NCBI GenBank assembly: GCA_009823395.1
Contig: CM020510.1
Location: 1,749,273 to 1,813,272 of the forward strand
DNA length: 64,000 nt
Reading direction: 5' to 3'
Source: Thamnaconus septentrionalis
Taxonomy: Eukaryota; Chordata; Actinopteri; Tetraodontiformes; Monacanthidae
Positions 1 to 11,340 of the stretch are shown piece after piece (the first letter of the stretch is position 1; each line of letters opens with the position of its first letter). A program made the translations under genes and the position numbers. The notes under the pieces were generated by a model, which saw only the letters and a program-made list of their open reading frames with translations, had not been told where the DNA came from and did no database searches.

Positions 1-862
1 AGCAATAACCAAGGTTAGTTCGGTCAAAAGTTTGAACCGCACAGGCCTTAAAAAAACAGGAGTTTCTCTCACTCCGCCTGAAGAAGCTGTTTTGTCTCAC
101 TCCCCACCTCCCTCACCTGCTCCATCATCACCTTGTGACTCATTCATAGCGCAGGTTATTGGGGGATCTGGCTACAAGCGGCCCATGCAGTGACGCCTGG
201 CCCACGTTGACAAAAGAAAGCCCGCAGAGGTGTTACGACGATAATCAGCTCAGCTTGTGACGTCGGAAGTCGAGCTAAATCCGAATGACTCATTTCACTC
301 GCAGTCACCTGGATAAAGGCGCAAGTTGGTTCTTTTTTTTTTCTGCTTTGTGAGTTTTTTCCAGCACGGCGCTAAACGCAAAACGACACATTGAAGAGCG
401 GGAAGGGCATCATTTGCATCATTACAACAATCGCCAGCAACGGCGTAAATGTACACTTCCAGTCAACGTTGTTGGGTTTAACGGCAGTTTTCCCCGAACA
501 CAGGCCGACAAACGTGAGCGAACGTCAGCGCGCATCCGAGCGCAAGGAAAAACACGACAGCTGCGGCGGACGGAGCCGACGTCACAGGAGGTCGAGTCAG
601 TCGCAAAGGGAGACGGAAGCAGCAGCGCTGCTGCACCCAGTGAAATCCACAACACCATCTGCCGCCAGGGCTTCAGCGCTTCATCAGCCTCTGCCTGAGC
701 CCCACCCACACCCACCCACACACACACACACACCCGGAAGTAAAGCCATCAATCCGGCAAATACATGTTCCCGAGCCGACTCTGGGAAACAAACAGTGCT
801 GGAGTGCAGAGTAATCTTCCATTTGCACACGCTCAACCTCACTGACGGTGAACACAGCGACA
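1..862. other. Non-coding stretch, no gene recognised
   Basis: No frame here looks like protein: the long plus frame (391-1017) runs through a CA tract and into the MITE-1 copy that follows. A short CA/CCCA tract lies at 701-735. A TGACGTCG half-palindrome (near 257) resembles a CRE but is isolated. The composition is CpG-containing and mixed. I see nothing else to annotate. Confidence 0.5.
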
Positions 863-1125
863 GTGGCTGCGTTTCCACCGCCCCTACAACTGCACCAAAC
901 CTAAACACGGCGATAAGAACCGGCGATGGAAGCGGCTCAGCTGGGGAAAAAACCTCTCAAACAGGGCTGAAAGGTTCCGACGCTCTCATGAGGTGCTTGC
1001 CCACTCGTATTAACTGACCAGGGAAAATGGTGCGTCATGATTGGACGGAGAAGGAAGGAGGCGGAATATGAGAATTATGGCTTATGTGCTTCATACCATT
1101 CAATGGAAAACATTTGACTTGCATA
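863..1125 (-). mobile_element. MITE-1 copy G (reverse, internally deleted)
   Basis: Read on the minus strand this matches the right half of the full copy at 16330-16867. It begins with the terminal GGCTGCGTTTCCA motif, then the subterminal block around CAACTGCACCAAACCTAAA, then the CGACGCTCTCATGAGG block, then a block complementary to CGTCCAATCATAACGC. The middle is missing and the far end is eroded. No open frame in it is meaningful. The identification rests on block order shared with other copies in this window. Family class is not proven. Confidence 0.75.
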
Positions 1126-1664
1126 ATTTTTTTTTGCTGCTTAAATTACACAGAACCGTTCGACCCATTGTGAATTTTCTTTTGTGTTGTATTTTAATTG
1201 CATGCTAGCGAGTGAAGCTGTATTCTGAAAAACGGACGGCTGAATATTAGCGTATGTCTGCACTGCAATTTACCTCCATCCTATTTCAAGAAACTTTCCA
1301 CACCTGCACTGCGATGCTTCAACCACGATTTGCGGGTCGGACGACGCAGAATGGTTCTTTAAGCGATGCAACTTATGGCAATATTGAAAAAAAACAAAAC
1401 AAATCACTCAGCTTCTCACAAAATGTACGAAATGGCAAAGAGAAAGAAAAACAACGCAGTGTTTTTCATCCGGCTCGGCCCTTCTCTTCCATTCCTTCCT
1501 CCCCTCGTCCTTCCTTTCTTCCCTCGCGGTCCATCCATCACTGCAGTGGGCCGGCGTGAGATTATTAGCTCCCATCCCAACACCGCCGTCCAATGGCTGT
1601 ACAAGGAGACCATTAGCCATGAAGCTCATTGGATCTCGCTTGACATTCATCAAGCCCTAAAGGC
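1126..1664. other. Unique-looking non-coding sequence
   Basis: A pyrimidine-rich patch (1480-1540) and otherwise unremarkable sequence. The segment about 1550-1660 carries several ATTAG/CATTAG and CCATTAG-like homeodomain-type motifs and could be a conserved non-coding element, but conservation cannot be judged from one sequence. No splice-bounded coding frame was seen. Confidence 0.35.
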
Positions 1665-1803
1665 CATAAATCTGCATTTCCGTGTTGTTTGCCGTCCAGA
1701 ACGGTTGTTCTATTTCTTTTCTCTTTGATGAATCACAACGCGACATTTTCACCGGTCGGTCACGTGACCCTTGTACATCACCATCCGATGTGAAAAACAT
1801 TGA
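1665..1803 (+). mobile_element. MITE-1 copy F (internal fragment)
   Basis: Matches the internal part of MITE-1, with the GCCGTCCAGAAC block, the TCTCTTTGATGA block and the conserved palindrome GGTCACGTGACC at 1758-1769. The same order of blocks occurs at 16500-16660 and 35928-35990. Both ends of the element are missing. The GTCACGTGAC core is a perfect E-box palindrome. Confidence 0.7.
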
Positions 1804-2316
1804 CAAGCTGATGGTTTAATTGTCTCAGTTCAACCAGAGAGTTGGACCGCTCTGAAGTGACTCCAGAAACCAAAGCACAGACCAACATCCGAGGCGGCAT
1901 CGTTAATCTTTTCATCTTCATCCAAAGCTCTTCACTCTTTCATACGTTATTATCGCGACGGACTAATTGAGCGATAATGTATTGATGCTGGAAAAAACTG
2001 GCATTTTCCTCCTGAGCTCAACGGTGTCCAAGTAACCATCATTTGGGACAATTTATTTGGAACTGCGCACTTTGAAGAAAAGGAGAGAGAGAAGCAAAAA
2101 AGGAAAATAAATAAATAAAAAAGCACAAGCCTGTTGGTGGCGCCATGCAAAGTTTCCCAGCCAAACAAACAGTTGGATCCAAGAGGCAGCAGCTCTTCCA
2201 GGTCAGGCCTTCATTTTTAACTCTCTGCAGAGTTGGAAGGCACGTTTAACGACTGGCACGTACAGTCAATTCCAAATATTAAAGACGTCGCCCAGTTTCA
2301 GATGCGGTAACGCAAG

Positions 2317-2319
<3 letters not shown>

Positions 2320-2361
<42 letters not shown>
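2320..2361. repeat. (CA)n microsatellite
   Basis: About 21 uninterrupted CA units. It is followed 90 bp later by a CT tract (2450-2475). The reverse open frame across it is only a poly Cys-Val translation of the repeat. Confidence 0.97.
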
Positions 2362-2363
<2 letters not shown>

Positions 2364-2449
2364 GAACAGATAGCAGCTATTTTTATCTGAGCTCCGACAG
2401 CAGCCAGTCCTGCTGTTCACACTGAACCCAGCCGTATAATTGGCTGCCG

Positions 2450-2450
2450 T

Positions 2451-2475
<25 letters not shown>
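2450..2475. repeat. (CT)n microsatellite
   Basis: About 13 uninterrupted CT units, followed by a pyrimidine-rich tail of CCCTCC and CTTCTTC blocks up to 2510. Confidence 0.95.
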
Positions 2476-2481
<6 letters not shown>

Positions 2482-2699
2482 CGCCCTCCCTCTTCTTCTC
2501 CATCTCTCCTTAATTCCGCTGCCTCCCTCTGTCTGCCTCTACTCCTCCCCTCTGATGTCGTCCACCTCTCCCCCTCGTTGCGGTAAAACCCCACAAGTGT
2601 TTGGACGCCGGCGCCGAGCTCCCATTTTTCTGCCTCAGCGGGGGTTCTGAACCGCAGCAGCGTGGCATCACAGGCCGTGTTTACACCCAGGGCCGATAA

Positions 2700-2846
2700 G
2701 GGGAAGGAATCCGCGGAGGGGGAGGAGGGCGAGGAGGAGGAGAGGGAGGAGGGCGAGGGGTCGGCGGCAAAGGCGAAGGAGGGCGAGTGGAGGAGCGGAA
2801 GGGAGGAATGAGCGGTTGGAGCTTGGTGCTTTTTTTTTTTTTTTTT
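2700..2846. repeat. Purine-rich GGAGGGCGAG tract plus poly(T)
   Basis: Degenerate GGAGGA/GGGCGAG tandem motifs cover 2715-2805 and are followed by an uninterrupted T run (2830-2846). The minus-strand open frame is Pro/Ser low complexity from this tract and is not a gene. Confidence 0.8.
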
Positions 2847-2954
2847 AACAACCGGCCCGGATTTTTCATTTGAACGAGTGGCCACCGAGAAAACTACTGC
2901 CACAAATAAAACTGTGTTTCCGTGTTTCCCTGTGTTCAGTTTTCAGTCGTGATG

Positions 2955-3357
2955 ATAGTAGTGTTGTAGTCCAGACGGCGCCGACTGAGGCCAAGGTCGC
3001 GTCAAGACCAGAGAGCACCAAGACCAAGACTGAAGATATCAAAGAGAGAAGAAAAAAAAACCAAGAAAACAGAATTTAAATTCCAGTTTGCTTCTAACTG
3101 GAACAGCAACATCTCTGTTCAGCAAGGTGTCATTGAATCATTTTCTTCAACATTTTGCTGCTTTGCCAACTATTTTCAAAAAACAACTTTGCTTCATAAA
3201 AATAAAAATCAATGAACTGGGAGTAAGGGGGGCAGGGTGTCACTCTGGGTGTCACCAACATAGTGTAAAACAGCAGCTGCTGGATTCTTTTCTGTTATTA
3301 TCGTGTTATTATCGTGTTATTACAGTGTTGGCTGAGTCTCCACTGGTCAGGATCAAC
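2955..3357 (-). mobile_element. Repeat-R copy 1 (reverse)
   Basis: This is one of four copies in the window of an unclassified dispersed repeat. The diagnostic parts are a TAGTGTTGTAGTCCAGA end, a stretch rich in GACCAAGAC/GAGACC motifs, the TCACTCTGGGTGTCACCAAC block, and TTATTATCGTGTTATTA followed by GTTGGCTGAGTCTCCACTGG. In this copy the GTGTTATTATC motif is duplicated. The ends and target duplications are unclear. The high density of GACC motifs is typical of a fish repeat I recognise by pattern, but I cannot assign its class. Confidence 0.7.
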
Positions 3358-3553
3358 CTGATTGGTTAATTTGAATTGTTGATACACTAATAACGACTGC
3401 ACATCAAAGTGAGGAAACCTCACAGGACATTTTTACACTGCTCATACGCTCACACGCTGACCTCAGTGTGCGCTGCCCTCGCACTGCGTTTGATGGGCGG
3501 TGGAAATGGAGGGTAAATCCACTGAGACCGCAGCATACAGCAACCTCCATCTG

Positions 3554-3556
<3 letters not shown>
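3358..3556. other. Short unique spacer
   Basis: About 200 bp with no recognisable feature between the Repeat-R copy and the CA/CT tracts. Confidence 0.4.
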
Positions 3557-3588
<32 letters not shown>

Positions 3589-3679
3589 CAGTCTGTCAGA
3601 CACGGCACTGCAGTGCTCTTGTATTTTGTCCCTGTAAAATCCCAAGTCTTTTAATCTCGAAGGGGACTGTGACACGCTC

Positions 3680-3742
<63 letters not shown>
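3557..3742. repeat. Microsatellite pair: (CA)n, then (CT)n(CA)n
   Basis: A CA run at 3557-3586 and a compound CT then CA run at 3683-3742 of about 30 units. The two tracts are separated by about 95 bp of unique sequence. Confidence 0.95.
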
Positions 3743-3953
3743 TGCTCATTTTGGCCTTTGGGGGAGTCTCCACGAGATTGAGGAGGAGAAGCAGGTCAGC
3801 GGCGCCGGAGCCTTAACGACTCGTGGCAGCAGACGAGCGGTCGGTCGGACGCTGATTCTAACACGGCTTCCTGCACGTCTCGGCACGGCCGCTCCTTTAC
3901 CTTCGAAATGTGAAAATTTAAATATTGGTCCCAAACATGGCTCTTGAAGCCAC

Positions 3954-3965
3954 CTCCACCACCAC

Positions 3966-4001
<36 letters not shown>
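3954..4001. repeat. (CCA)n(GCA)n trinucleotide tract
   Basis: Five CCA units run directly into ten GCA units. The minus-strand frame gives Cys then Trp runs and is not coding. Confidence 0.95.
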
Positions 4002-4003
<2 letters not shown>

Positions 4004-4130
4004 CCAAGGCTTCTTTTGAAACCTCTGCTGTGTGACGTGAAGGATTCTGATGAAAGTGTTACGTAAAAACCTGTCCCTGCTCATCTGCCTTTTGGGAGCA
4101 GCAGGTCTGAGTTGGAACGAGGACACGAGC

Positions 4131-4188
4131 GGCAGGCGGGGCGAGGAGGGACTGGGGTTGGGGGGGCAGGGGGGGTTGGGGGGTGTTT
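4131..4188 (+). other. G-rich tract with quadruplex potential
   Basis: Four or more runs of four to seven Gs are separated by one to two bases between 4153 and 4185 (GGGGTT, GGGGGGGCA, GGGGGGGTT, GGGGGG). This satisfies the usual G4 pattern. No gene is adjacent, so a regulatory role is not implied. Confidence 0.7.
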
Positions 4189-4345
4189 ACCTAGGGTGAA
4201 TTGTTCAGCAAAGCGAGGTGCTTTTCAGCACTTATTTAGAACTCTTCAAAGCGGAGAAACAGGGAATCTGCAGCCGCCGTCGTGTTCACATCACCCTGTT
4301 GCTTCCTGGTGTCATCAAGCGGAAATGGTGTTGCGGCATCTTAAG

Positions 4346-4440
4346 TGAGAGCATGAGAGTGGGCAAACTACGGCCCGGGGGCTGCAGTTTGGCCCGTGAA
4401 GCCTTTTCATCCAGCCCACGGCACTTGAAGAAATGAATTG
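4346..4440 (+). mobile_element. hAT-like tip fragment (GGGCAAACTACGGCCCG)
   Basis: The phrase GTGGGCAAACTACGGCCCG followed by TTTGGCCCG resembles the end of hAT-type elements that are abundant in vertebrates. Only the tip remains. There is no matching opposite terminus within the next few hundred bases. Confidence 0.45.
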
Positions 4441-4507
4441 AACAGTCAGTCAGTCATCAAACAGCTGCATCTCCTCCACGGTTGCAGTGTTTCCAGAGTT
4501 ATTTATA

Positions 4508-4747
4508 AAGAGCTGAACAGCCTGGTGGTTCTGGGTGGTTCTGGATGGTTCTAGGAGGTTCTAAGAGCTAAACTGGATAGTTCTGGTGGTTCTGGGAGGT
4601 TTCTGGATGGTTCTGGGTAGGTGGTTCTAGGAGGTTCTAAGAGCTAAACAGCCTGGTGGTTCTGGATAGTTCTGGGTGGTTCTAGGAGGTTCTAAGAGCT
4701 AAACAGCCTGGTGGTTCTGGGTGGTTCTGGGTGGTTTTAAGAGCTAA
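4508..4747. repeat. Minisatellite, ~60-bp unit of 10-bp TGGTTCTGGG subrepeats
   Basis: Higher-order units start at AGAGCT(G/A)AACAGCCTGG near 4508, 4640 and 4697, with a variant near 4564. Each contains several TGGTTCTGGG or AGGTTCTA decamers. The array ends at GAGCTAATG. The decamer substructure suggests growth by replication slippage followed by duplication of larger units. Confidence 0.9.
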
Positions 4748-5033
4748 TGCCGATGGAGTTTTGCCCTTGCGGTTCTTTTGTGTATCGTTTTCATCCGCAG
4801 TGTTTGGATGCAGAGAAGTGCAACTCCTCAACAAGGAGGATTCAGTTTCCAATCGTATCAGCGTTGCGCGGCCTCACAGGTGCGACTCATGGCTGCAGCT
4901 ACGCTGAGCGTCGAAGGCGGAGCAACGTGTATTAATCCGAAAAATTAACCCCTCATTTTTTTTTTTTTTTGTTGTACTGCTTGGTTTCACTTTAATCAAG
5001 GTTGCGGTGCAGGAAAACATGTGTGCGACTCAT

Positions 5034-5064
<31 letters not shown>

Positions 5065-5401
5065 GTGTTATTGTTCCGTATTCTTAAATCACACGGCGCC
5101 ATCCATCAGCGTCCTGTCAGATTTGACCTTCAATTTGAAAGAGAGTGAAGGGGGATCGGGGGGGCTTTGTCAATGCAGAGGCACCAGGGTAATGTGAAGT
5201 CAGGATGTGGGGAGGATGTGGGGGGGTTGATTGACGGCGACACAAAAAGACAGAGCGGCGAGATGTGAGCAGCATTCCATCACTTTCCTGCTGAGATTAG
5301 CGCGGCGTCGCTGTCCATATTAAATGTACACAGCGGCTGTGGAGATTGTCACGCGTCCTCACCCTGCGAACCAGCCCTCCGGGAGGGGGGAGGAGCCGTA
5401 G
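4748..5401. other. Non-coding stretch with one CA tract
   Basis: Contains a poly(T) run (4959-4970) and a CA tract at 5036-5064. The short plus frame 4747-4935 has no recognisable domain. Nothing else is supported. Confidence 0.5.
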
Positions 5402-5820
5402 CCTGCGTTTCCATGACAGTTTTTCCACAAAATGAAAGCAAAATTTGACAAAATTTCAAGAAAGTACAATCGCGATTTGCAGGCGTTTTTCCATTGAACG
5501 GTGTGAAGCGCATCAGCCGTGATTCTCGTGCTTACTTGTAAAAAAAAAATATATTCCATCTCCTCCTCCGTCCAATCATAACGCGGCATTCTCACTGGTC
5601 AGTCAACTGGTCACGTGACCCCCGCACGTCACGTCCGCTGACGTGTCCATGTGAAAGAAGTGTTTCCATGACAATTTTGCGATACTCCTCTACATGGATG
5701 CGTGTGGGAAAACCACCTGATGAGAGCGGCAACACCTTTGAGCCAAGTGGAGCTGTTTCCATCACCACTTTTTTATTGCCATATTTAGGTTTGGTGCAGT
5801 TCTAGGGTTCCTGGAAATGC
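5402..5820 (+). mobile_element. MITE-1 copy A
   Basis: Nearly full-length forward copy. It begins CTGCGTTTCCATGACAG, contains the ATTTGCAGG(C/T)GTTT block, the CGTCCAATCATAACGCGGC block, the palindrome GGTCACGTGACC (5609-5620) and the AAGTGTTTCCATGACA repeat of its own terminus. It ends with a decayed TTCTAGGGTTCCTGGAAATGC followed directly by a 22-bp poly(A). The poly(A) next to the terminus may be later slippage. The reverse open frame inside it is not a gene. Confidence 0.8.
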
Positions 5821-6600
5821 AAAAAAAAAAAAAAAAAAAAAAAACTATTGGTGTCTTTAGGTGTTTTTTAGTGGTTTTACGGTAATTCAGGACATTTTCT
5901 AGGGGTTACACGGTGTATAGCTGCATAGAGACGACACGGTGGGTGGAGAGGTTGGGGGGGGGGGTGTGACGGCGTGGCGGCTCATACTCAATTTAAAGTT
6001 GACACGTCGTACCGTTTTCCCATTAATCCCTCCGCCGCCGTCAGACCAGGAAGCAGCGACCTGCCCGGCTGAGTTATCTGCCCTGAGCTTTTAAATTCAG
6101 CTCAGAGTCTCCACTGTCCTGCAGAGGGAAGAACAATTTATTGCTTGGCACGAAAAAAAAAAAAAAAAAGAAGAAGAAGAAGTCGGCGAGGAGCGACGAA
6201 TGGAGAGATACGGCAGGTTCTTCTCTGAAAGCAAAAAAAAAATTAAAAAAAATCACAAATAAATCAAAATTAAACTGTTAAATACTACAAAATATTGACC
6301 TATTTCAAATGCAACAAGCAGCAACGACCCTTCAGGTCTCTAACAATTTAAGCAGCTCACAGTAGAAATTTCAAAGATTTGTGCTGGTTATATGAGGGGG
6401 CCGACGCTCAGAACAAACTGTTTACTCGCTTCAATCATTTCAGCCCAGTTAATCCACACTTAATCACAGGCAAAAAAATGCTCCTTCGCACAAATAAATA
6501 CGGAGATTTGCAAACAAGTGGGCAGAATAAAGATACAAGAGGTGACCGTTAAACCCAACTGATCGTTTCTCCAGCTGCTTGATTGGCTGCATTTGATGAT
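5821..6600. other. Low-complexity and unique non-coding sequence
   Basis: Poly(A) at 5821-5843, a G run near 5955-5963, an A run at 6152-6168 followed by AAG triplets, and A-rich patches at 6232-6250. The region from 6260 to 6600 is AT-rich with nothing recognised. Confidence 0.5.
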
Positions 6601-6720
6601 TTGGGCAGAAATGTGGTGGTGGTCACGTGACCGATGTCAAAAAGTCTTTATCCCCAAATAACCAGATTGGATTAGAGATTTCTTGCCATTTGTACTAAGT
6701 TAAAAACAGGTTGAAACAGG
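6601..6720. mobile_element. Possible very diverged MITE-1 fragment with E-box
   Basis: Contains GGTCACGTGACC at 6621-6632 in the same GTGACC(G/C) context as MITE-1, but little flanking similarity survives. It could equally be an independent E-box palindrome. Confidence 0.3.
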
Positions 6721-8439
6721 TCCATTGGAATTCTAGTGCGTTTCCCTGAGCCAGTTCACACCACTGGTCTTTACGCGATGCATATTTACATTAAATAAAT
6801 TACAAAAAGAATAACAGGGAAAGAAAAAAGGCAATTCATTAAGAGCTAGAAAAGTCTTTGACTTGGTCTGAATAAATACATATTGCACATGAGGTCGTGA
6901 TAAGTAGTGTAAAAAGGGGAAGGATCATTTGATTGAACTATTGATAATATAGCTATAATAATAGTTAATAGTAAATCACTATGAGAAAATCAATGAGGCG
7001 GAGAGCAATGGAAACAACCGGCTCACGGGTTACTTGTGAAAAAGCCCACATGTGCGATACAGTCGTGCAAAAAGAAACAAAAAGCAATTGCACTAACTGC
7101 GCCGCTGCTGCAGTCTCGACAAATTAGCACCGCAATGTCAACACTTCCTTTTGATTAGCGTAGGAGAGAATTTTAAGTGTGCGGCACATTTCCCCAGGCC
7201 TCAGGATGAAAAAATGAATTTGACAACGAGGAAGTTGAGCACTCTGAGGAAGCGGAACTGCGACCGAGTGTTTATTATACTGGGGACGGGGTGGTGGCGG
7301 CGGTGGATTCGGAGCAGAAAAACTGACTGTTTGGAGGCGAAATTATTGAACAGATGCTGATGATTTTTTTTTTTTTTTTCCCCCAGCGGAAAAGAAAACA
7401 GGCGACGCCTGCAAACGACACGCCGCGCTGATGCTGGGAAAGTGGCTGAAACCCAAGAAGCAAGAGAGAGAGAGAGAGAGAGAAAGTGAGACGTGGCCCA
7501 TATAGGCGAAGCGGCGGCGGCGCCGCCTGGGTGACAGACAGATGGATGACGAAGCAGATGGGTGAGGAGATGCAGGGATTGGGGGTATAGCTCTCCTCTC
7601 GGCAGGGGGGGGGATTACCAGCGGACGGAAACAGATTAATTCCTACCAGCCGACGGGATGCAGCGATTCCATCACACGTTGCAATCTGAGTGTTTGTGTT
7701 TTAGCCTCTTACCTACTTATGTGTGTGTTGGCGAGAAGAGGGGGAGGGGCAGCGGTTGGGGTCGGGGGTTGGGGGGGTCACGTTGCACAAGAACCGTTTT
7801 TACGGGGAGCAAATGAACATTCGGCAATTAACAGCTTGCGTAACACTTGGAAGTTGTGCAGGAGTGAGACGAGGGATGACAGCTTGCAAAGATCAAAGCG
7901 CAGCTTGGTTCACAAAGCTGGGAAGAAAAAAAAACAAAAAACGACGTCCTCGTGTTTTAGACGACGAGAGCAAAGAGAATCAAAAGTGTGTTTTATTTTT
8001 TTGTTATTTTTCTTACGCTGGAAACCATCGAGAGGCGTCGCCGCAGACGGCTGATGAAACGCTCTTAAGTGATGAGACTTTCGGCTTCGGTTAGAAGTCG
8101 GAAAATAGTCCAATGGAGGTCTGCACAGTCGAGGCTGAACCAGGCTAAAATAGATGTAAATATGGAAGTGTAATTTACCAATTTGTGCATTTGATCATTT
8201 GAGAGCAACATAAGAATTCAGCACCAAATATCATCTGGTTTGGTAAAAAACATGCAAAGGTTGAATTAATCTGGCTGAGGTGTGAGTAGAGTAGAGACTT
8301 GAGCGTCTGCATCCTTTCACCCTCATTCATCTCAAACCCCAACGACTCCACAACTCGTCCGGCCGACTTTGAGAAAACAGTCACAAAAACACAATTCTTC
8401 CCCCATAAGCAACATTTGCGTCCGTACGACAGGGTTTCC
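6721..8439. other. Non-coding stretch with small simple repeats
   Basis: AT-rich to 7100, then more CpG-containing. A GA microsatellite lies at 7462-7483 and a GGCGGCGGCGCCGCC palindrome near 7511. A T run lies at 7363-7380. The overlapping plus frames at 7719-8094 translate a GGGGT-rich patch and Lys-rich A runs and show no domain. No gene is supported. Confidence 0.5.
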
Positions 8440-8650
8440 ACATGAATCAATCAATCAACTTTTACTGGTCCAGCGCTACATCGCAACCAAAGGCGTCTCA
8501 AAGCTTCTCTGTACACCCAGAGGCAAAATCAACCGAGCCCCCTCCAGAGCAGCAGGGGGCGACAGTGGCCAGGAGACACCTCCCCTGTGGGAAGAAACCT
8601 GGAGTAGATCCAAACTCCAGAGGGTCAAAGGTCATCTGCTTCGACCAATA
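8440..8650 (+). mobile_element. LINE/SINE-type 3'-derived repeat fragment
   Basis: The segment has AATCAATCAATCAAC, then TTTACTGGTCCAGCGCTACA, GAGCAGCAGGGGGCGACAGTGG and GGGAAGAAACCTGGAGTAGA. I recognise this order from abundant fish repeats that share a 3' region with L2-like LINEs. No open frame or poly(A) remains. Class assignment is tentative. Confidence 0.5.
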
Positions 8651-8739
8651 TAAATATATGTGTCATGATACATCAAATCATTATAAAGATTAAATAGAAT
8701 CCATTGTAATGTCTTGTACATGAATGCTAATCCAGGCCA

Positions 8740-8795
8740 AATATAATTACGCTGCGGGCCAAATTTGGCCCGCGGGCCAGAGTTTGACACCTGCG
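8740..8795 (+). mobile_element. hAT-like terminus with 20-bp palindrome
   Basis: GGCCAGAGTTTGACACCTG is the inverted form of the CAGGGGTGTCAAACTC-type terminus seen at 60833. Inside it, positions 8754-8773 form a perfect 20-bp palindrome centred on CAAATTTG. The opposite terminus was not located. Confidence 0.5.
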
Positions 8796-9114
8796 CTCAA
8801 TGCTAATGGGATGTGAGACACATTGTAATGCTCTCTGCGCGATAACAGTCGGCACAAAAGAACAACGTGGCTCGGGCCACATGGATACCAATCAGCCAGC
8901 AATTGCACTCAGGCATCACAGCGGACGACTCGCCATCTGGCTGACTGTTCTTTTGCCCGTCCAGCTTACTGGTGCACTGACCAGCAGCGAGTGTGTGACC
9001 AGCTACCTGCCTGTCACGTCATCCTTTCCATCCACGCAAGGCAGCCAAATAATTGCTGATTCTCCACAGCAAACTTGAAAGAATTGTGTTCCATTAAACC
9101 TAAGATATATATAC

Positions 9115-9118
<4 letters not shown>

Positions 9119-9150
<32 letters not shown>
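9119..9150. repeat. (TA)n microsatellite
   Basis: About 16 uninterrupted TA units, preceded by an imperfect TATATATACCTAA. The plus frame across it is a translation of the repeat. Confidence 0.95.
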
Positions 9151-9153
<3 letters not shown>

Positions 9154-9490
9154 AAGTCTATTTCAGCCGTCAACCACAGTTAAATGGCAATGAGCACAAT
9201 TTGCTCAGTTTGACATTTAATTTTTTTTTATATAATTTAAGAAAAAGAGTTATTGTTCTTGGACTTAGCCTACTCTCTCGCTCAATAAATGAAAAATAAA
9301 AAGGGGGAAAAATGGAATGAAGTGGTTAATGAGTGCTATTAACTTGAGTGTTCCGGGAGAAAAGAAAAAACAAATGGCAATTTTGTAAGACAACCTTTGT
9401 TCAGCGGCAAAGCTGAATATTTTCAAGGCAAACAATCCAGTTATGACAATAAAATACAAGTTTGTCATGGCTGTGTTGTGCAATTCCAGG

Positions 9491-9516
9491 CTTCTTCTTC
9501 TTCTTCTTCTTCTTCA
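9491..9516. repeat. (TTC)n microsatellite
   Basis: Eight to nine TTC units, 160 bp upstream of the large CTG tract. Confidence 0.9.
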
Positions 9517-9679
9517 CCTTTATATTAAAAGCATTTGTTCTGATAATTTTTCTAAATGATTTCAATCTATAGTTGACAAGTTGACCAATGATGTGATTCA
9601 TATAGTAGGAAATCATATTGACTTTTTGGGGATGTGAGTTTTAGATTTAAATGTCACTTCTTGCTTTGATGTCCAGATA

Positions 9680-10002
<323 letters not shown>

Positions 10003-10232
10003 ACTCTCATTCTCTAGATGTTGGAGTCCAGCCCAGGCAATGTGCACTTTTCTTTGAGGTCTGAGGACTCAGCACTGAGTTTGAGATGCACATGATTGAT
10101 GATGCAACCTTGTTAAACACTCAAAAAAAAGAAAGAAAAGAATCTATATATTAAGCAGCGATGGACATAACAACAACAGTTATTGCCTTATTTATTTAAA
10201 TTAATATATATTTCCTTCTTTTTTTCTCTATA
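10003..10232. other. Unique sequence downstream of the CTG tract
   Basis: No feature recognised; AT-rich from 10130. Confidence 0.4.
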
Positions 10233-10290
10233 CAGTTGCTGTAATGATGCAAATTTCCCCACTGTGGGACTAATAAAGGCCTTCTATACT
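10233..10290 (+). mobile_element. Non-LTR retrotransposon 3' tail
   Basis: The phrase GCAAATTTCCCCACTGTGGG followed by ACTAATAAAGG is the characteristic 3' end of abundant fish LINE or LINE-derived elements. Only the tail is visible. Confidence 0.65.
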
Positions 10291-10926
10291 ATTATATATC
10301 TTCTATCGAGGTCACATATCACTTTCATCTAAAACAGACAACAGTTCAAAGAGCAGTTTTCTCAATGCTGGAGCCACTGCTGCCTATATGGGGCTGATAT
10401 TTTACAGGACTCCTCTCTTCTCAATAAAGCCTACCTCAGATTGAAGTCTGGGGTCAAGGTCTGATGTAAGACCCTGACTCTCTCTCTCTCTCTCAGGGCG
10501 GTTGGTGGGGGGTTGGTGTTTGTTTGGCAGGCAGGTGGATGTTCACTATGTGGGTTTCATTCTCCGAGATTGACACTTTTACTCGCTGCTGCACCACCGC
10601 TGCCTTGTTTTTAATCTCCTTTCATGAGACGTAAGGAGAGTCGAGCAGGCGCTGACTGACACCGTGTCTTGGAAACTGGGACATATTGTTTTGTAAGCAG
10701 CATCCTGACACCGAAATCCCCTGCAGCTACTTTGCACAACTTCTTGGGTCAGCACTCGACTGTGTAGCTTTGTAAATACATTTAGCCAGAGAGGGGGGGA
10801 GGCAAAGATTACCTCTAGAACTGTGCAAAAACCTAATTGTCGTAATAAAAAAAACTGGCCATGGAAACAAGGTCATAGGTCATCTGCTTATGACTAGTTG
10901 GAGTGAGAGAAAAACACAAAAAACGT

Positions 10927-10957
<31 letters not shown>

Positions 10958-11340
10958 TATAGAAGTAGCCATAGAGTCAGACAGACCAGAGTAAGTTGCA
11001 TATTCTTATGTTCTTACACACATAAGAATATGAGGTATATCAATCTAAACATGTAGATGTATATAAATAGAGGTTCCAAAGATGTCTAAAATTGTCTCGT
11101 TCCCCCTCCTGAACCTTCCAGAGAGCTGCAATCAGCTCAAAGAGCCACAGGAGGTTTGGGAGAACTGTCCCTGGTGCTGAAAGACCACAGCCATCTGTGG
11201 GGGAGCTCTCCATGGTCCTGAAACTCCACCGCTGCTTTGGGACGCAATGTTAGAACTCTCCGTGGTCCTGAATTCCAGTCCACTTGTTAGGACGGCCGCG
11301 TAAACAGCAAACGGCGCGCGCACGTCCGTCCGTCCGAGCC
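10291..11340. other. Non-coding stretch with GA and CT tracts and a perfect hairpin
   Basis: A CT tract near 10481-10496 and a GA tract at 10927-10953. A perfect 12-bp inverted repeat (10999-11010 with 11021-11032, 10-base loop) is centred near 11016. No coding frame is supported. Confidence 0.6.
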
